Of a stretch of DNA of 64,000 nucleotides, positions 61,223-64,000 are shown in pieces. The DNA is from Methanosarcina baikalica. GTDB lineage: Archaea; Halobacteriota; Methanosarcinia; Methanosarcinales; Methanosarcinaceae. Positions within the stretch are counted from its first letter, which is position 1; each line of letters opens with the position of its first letter. The stretch lies in contig NZ_JAVKPK010000003.1 in assembly GCF_031461075.1 (NCBI RefSeq), positions 1 through 64,000 of the forward strand, given 5' to 3'. The translations under genes were made by a program, and so were the position numbers. Below the pieces are notes generated by a model. It had not been told where the DNA came from. It saw nothing but the letters and a program-made list of their open reading frames with translations, and did not search any database.

Positions 61223-62287
61223 TCACTTTGCCCGCGGAATTTCGAAATGTGACAGAGCAAAGATTCCATAAGGGGTTTTCAGGACAGGGATTTCGCTTCC
61301 TGCTTCAGCATTAAATGACATCGGTTTTTTTATGGCAACGGTTTCATAGGTTTCAGGGTCGAGTACCAGGATTGCGTTTTCCTCTATTGAAACCAGCACT
61401 GTCAGAACAGCATCCCCTATATTGGCCACTTTCTCTGCACCTTTCAATTCCTCAGGAGTTGAGATGAATCTGGAGCCATCCTCAAGAGAAATCCCATTGA
61501 CTTTTTTTCCTGAACTCTTGATCTGAATAACCTTTTCTCTAAATCTTATCACATCTCCCGGCCTGAACTCTGGAAGGCGTATGGCAAAAGTAATCCTGTA
61601 CAGATTTTTTCCGTCTTTCATCCCTACAAGGGTAGGAGATTCGGAAAAGCTGCCCCCCAGTTCGGAGGTGATTAACCTGCAGACCTGCCTGCTGGCGTTC
61701 ATGGAACCCATGTAAAGGTCGATTCCTTCCTTCTGTTCCTGGGCATCGCTTATAAATGCGAGGCGGTCTCCTTTTTTCCTCATGCTCTCCATGGCTTCCC
61801 TGGCAATGGTAGAGCAGCGCCTTTTCTCCTCTTCAGTAGGGAACCTGCCTGCTGCCCTTATCTGGATAATAGCTTCAAAATACCCCCCTGACTCCCTGCT
61901 GCACATATCGCAGGCTGTCCGCTGAATCCTTACTTCGGTCTCAGCTTCTGCATGGACAGTTTCTTCTCTGACCACTGCATCGACCTCTGCTCTCACCATA
62001 TATATGTAGGGAGTAATCTCCCTGGGCTCGAGATAGACCTCCACGTCCCCGGCTTCACTGTGGATGAAGAGGACATTTTCTACGGCTTTTAGCATCACAT
62101 CTTCGACACTACCAACATCTTCCCACCGGCTTCTATGAAAGTGTGCTCCGCAATTTGAACATATTCTTACATGGAGGACAAGGGGCAGTTCGATGAGTTT
62201 GAAGGTTTCAAAAAAGCAGTCCCTGCAAACGGAGTCTAAGAGTTTATCGCATTCTCTGCCGCATCTTGGACATGTGATAGAATTCAT
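61223..62287 (-). CDS. NMD3-family ribosome-associated protein
   Basis: A 354-residue archaeal NMD3. The N-terminal zinc ribbons are CPRCGRECDKL near residues 5-15, SVCRDC near 18-23 and RICSNCGAHFHRSRW near 41-55. A third Cys pair occurs in TACDMCSRESGGYFEA near 123-138. Eukaryotic NMD3 is the 60S subunit export adaptor; the archaeal form is presumed to act in large-subunit maturation. The C-terminal domain (FRPGDVIRFREKVIQI) is of OB/SH3 type. Confidence 0.9.
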   Translation of the reverse strand: MNSITCPRCGRECDKLLDSVCRDCFFETFKLIELPLVLHVRICSNCGAHFHRSRWEDVGSVEDVMLKAVENVLFIHSEAGDVEVYLEPREITPYIYMVRAEVDAVVREETVHAEAETEVRIQRTACDMCSRESGGYFEAIIQIRAAGRFPTEEEKRRCSTIAREAMESMRKKGDRLAFISDAQEQKEGIDLYMGSMNASRQVCRLITSELGGSFSESPTLVGMKDGKNLYRITFAIRLPEFRPGDVIRFREKVIQIKSSGKKVNGISLEDGSRFISTPEELKGAEKVANIGDAVLTVLVSIEENAILVLDPETYETVAIKKPMSFNAEAGSEIPVLKTPYGIFALSHFEIPRAK

Positions 62288-62755
62288 CTGTAATCCTTAC
62301 TGATAGTCTTCTTGGAGTAGTGAATTTTTAAAATTATCAAGAAGTAAAACTCCTGCAGTATAAACTTGAGCAGTTCACCTGTTAAGTACGCTCATGCTAT
62401 TTAAAAATAGCTTGATTTACTACTTTTATCTATGAGTATCCAAGCTCCCCTGATTTTCTGAATGTAAAATCAACAAAAAGATATATGCCAATTACAAATG
62501 GATTTTTAAAAATATATAGTTTAGGCGTCTGTTAAATGAGTATTTGCCTTATATAAATATTTCCCGCCTTAATTGCGCCTCACCCGAATTCAGTTAAACT
62601 GAGAGACCGGTAGCATAAAACTTCAAAATGTTTAATTCAGATATTTATGCCAAAATGTGAGAAAACAGGCTTCTTGAAATGTCTTATTTTTCAGAAAAGT
62701 TCTCAATTATTTAAGAAAAAGAGACTGGAATCATAATTTAAAAAAGAAAAAAGTT
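62288..62755. other. intergenic region between NMD3 gene and cdhE
   Basis: AT-rich, with no gene. TATA-like TTAAAAATAGC and TATATAAATATTTC sequences near 62400 and 62553 may serve the NMD3 transcript. Confidence 0.4.
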
Positions 62756-62774
62756 CCGTGTCAGAAAGACACGG
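62756..62774 (-). terminator. hairpin terminator downstream of cdhE
   Basis: CCGTGTC-AGAAA-GACACGG forms a perfect 7-bp stem. On the cdhE transcript it is followed by ACTTTTTTCTTTTTT. It is the likely end of the cdh operon transcript. Confidence 0.75.
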
Positions 62775-62803
62775 ATATTTCAGGTTTTAATTCACATTTG
62801 GAC

Positions 62804-64000
62804 TTATTTTTTGGGTGGCCAATTCTTCTCGATCCAGCCTGGGATACGGCCGGAGTCCATTGGTCCTACCATGACTTTTGCACCAAGTGTATCTTCGAGG
62901 TCACCCTGCAGACGGGCTGAGAGACCTGGAATGATAAGGGTATTGTGGTTTGTGTCCGTCTTGAGGTCGAAACCAGCCTTTTCAAAGGCGTCCTTTACCT
63001 TGGCAGAATTCAGCTGACCACCGGCAGCAGCAGCTTCCACACCAATACCATCGGTGTCAACTGCAAGCAGCCAGCATACGATGCCATTTGCTGAGATATC
63101 GCTTTCTACCGTGTAGTAGGTAAGGGCGAAGTTGGTGGTGAAGAATACCGGAGAGTCTTTGTCCGGGGCTCCAACCTTGTACATACCTCCATCCACGGAG
63201 ACAGGAGTCCTCGGGTCGGTGTAGATGGTCTCTGCCAAGTGCACTTCAGGCAGGACGGCATATGGTTCCATGCTGTGGAGGATCATGATGTCGCCGTATC
63301 TGATAGTGAAGACTGAGGCCATAACGGTTTCCCAGTAGGAGGCACTGACAGGGTCTGCAATTCCTGCCATCCAGGCTGTGAGCGGGAGAGCCATGATCGG
63401 GTATGCAATCTCGGTGTCGCCCATAATGCCTGCTCTCCTGATTTTCAGGAAGTTGGTGAAGGTGTCCTTCAGGCCTTTTCCGGTTGGGTAGGTTCCAGGG
63501 TCAAGCACAATGTCCTTGATGCCTGCTTCTGCGAAAGTCTTTGCAAGGGTTTTGAGAGCATCGAGGTCGTTGAAGGCTGAAACTACAACAGGCACCTTAT
63601 ACTCAAGGGCAAGTTCTCCTACTTCTTTCCAGTTGTCCTTGTTTGCAGCGTAGAGAAGCGGGTTCTTATCCTTAGCTACTTCAAGTCCTGCTTTAAGGAC
63701 TGCAGGATTGAAGGAACAGAAGATCATAGGCAAACCTACTTCGGCTACCTTTTTGACTGCAGCAGCGAACTTTGCCGGGTCGTTGGAAGCGGCCCTGATT
63801 GCCACACCGTCGATGAGCAGGTTTCGTCCCACATAGAACTTTTTGAAGTCAGCGATCTTCTTGACCCTCTCAATAAGAGCAGCTTCTTCCATGCTGTCTG
63901 AAACATCGAAGAACATCTTTGTCTTATTGAAGAAGGTGAGCTTGTGGCGGTACAGGACATCGTCTCCACCGATGTTTGCTGCCCTTTCTCCTACTCCTAT
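62804..64000 (-). CDS. cdhE: acetyl-CoA decarbonylase/synthase gamma subunit (partial, 5' end outside window)
   Basis: The C-terminal 398 residues of the large corrinoid iron-sulfur protein subunit of the CODH/ACS complex. The frame is open to the window edge (IGVGERAANIGGDDVLYRHK), so the N-terminal 4Fe-4S motif is not visible. The TIM-barrel region has FYVGRNLLIDGVAIRAASND and GIKDIVLDPGTYPTGKGLKD. The C-terminal cobamide-binding part contains NTLIIPGLSARLQGDLEDTL and VMVGPMDSGRIPG. It passes methyl groups between tetrahydrosarcinapterin and the acetyl-CoA cluster. Confidence 0.93.
   Translation of the reverse strand: MGVGERAANIGGDDVLYRHKLTFFNKTKMFFDVSDSMEEAALIERVKKIADFKKFYVGRNLLIDGVAIRAASNDPAKFAAAVKKVAEVGLPMIFCSFNPAVLKAGLEVAKDKNPLLYAANKDNWKEVGELALEYKVPVVVSAFNDLDALKTLAKTFAEAGIKDIVLDPGTYPTGKGLKDTFTNFLKIRRAGIMGDTEIAYPIMALPLTAWMAGIADPVSASYWETVMASVFTIRYGDIMILHSMEPYAVLPEVHLAETIYTDPRTPVSVDGGMYKVGAPDKDSPVFFTTNFALTYYTVESDISANGIVCWLLAVDTDGIGVEAAAAGGQLNSAKVKDAFEKAGFDLKTDTNHNTLIIPGLSARLQGDLEDTLGAKVMVGPMDSGRIPGWIEKNWPPKK

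Overview
The window is archaeal and fits a Methanosarcina chromosome. It carries a six-subunit Ech hydrogenase operon, an archaeal nif operon with two nifI genes between nifH and nifD, an acetyl-CoA decarbonylase/synthase gene, an archaeal proteasome beta subunit, TFE-alpha, NMD3 and aCPSF1, set in AT-rich intergenic DNA with TTTATA-type promoters. M. acetivorans is known to lack Ech. As far as I recall, M. mazei has Ech far from nif. I therefore name only the genus.

Layout. 1-5.8 kb: an AhpD-like protein and echABCDEF (minus strand). 5.8-7.2 kb: a long AT-rich leader region upstream of echA. 7.2-9.5 kb: a small Cys-rich protein, two overlapping YnfA-like membrane proteins and a CorA-type transporter. 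9.8-12.9 kb: two ammonium transporters and one glnK. 13-16.5 kb: a methyltransferase, an Imm-5-like protein and a HAD phosphatase with a MITE at its stop codon. 17-26.8 kb: the nitrogen-fixation block nifH-I1-I2-D-K-E-N followed by a decayed modA and intact modB and modC. 27-32.4 kb: geranylgeranyl reductase, a TPR protein, an unknown anchored protein, pyruvate kinase and archaeal class I aldolase, followed by a decayed partial aldolase copy. 33.8-34.3 kb: three tRNAs. 35.5-43.5 kb: two tiny zinc ribbons, CobT, ProS, ZPR1, SepF, a PUA protein, an MFS transporter and an MFS pseudogene. 44.9-50.4 kb: two unlike membrane pyrophosphatases. 51-64 kb: informational and central genes (a DHPS-like protein, FtsZ, HAD, aCPSF1, PsmB, HD, TFE, ATP-grasp, NMD3, and CdhE cut by the window edge).

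How they work together. Ech couples ferredoxin and H2 to an ion gradient. The CODH/ACS component links to acetyl-CoA metabolism, and the pyrophosphatases recover energy from PPi. The nif genes, NifI1/2, GlnK and the Amt proteins form a nitrogen-limitation module, with candidate GGTA/TACC-type inverted repeats at the nifH and glnK starts. SepF and FtsZ are the archaeal division anchor and ring.

The least ordinary features are the modA remnant inside an otherwise intact nif-mod block, the bacterial-looking long pyrophosphatase beside a typical archaeal one, a MITE family with perfect 20-bp ends, a MITE abutting a stop codon, a zinc-ribbon gene without a standard start codon, and a triplicated Shine-Dalgarno repeat in front of echA. 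I found no CRISPR array, prophage or intact IS transposase.
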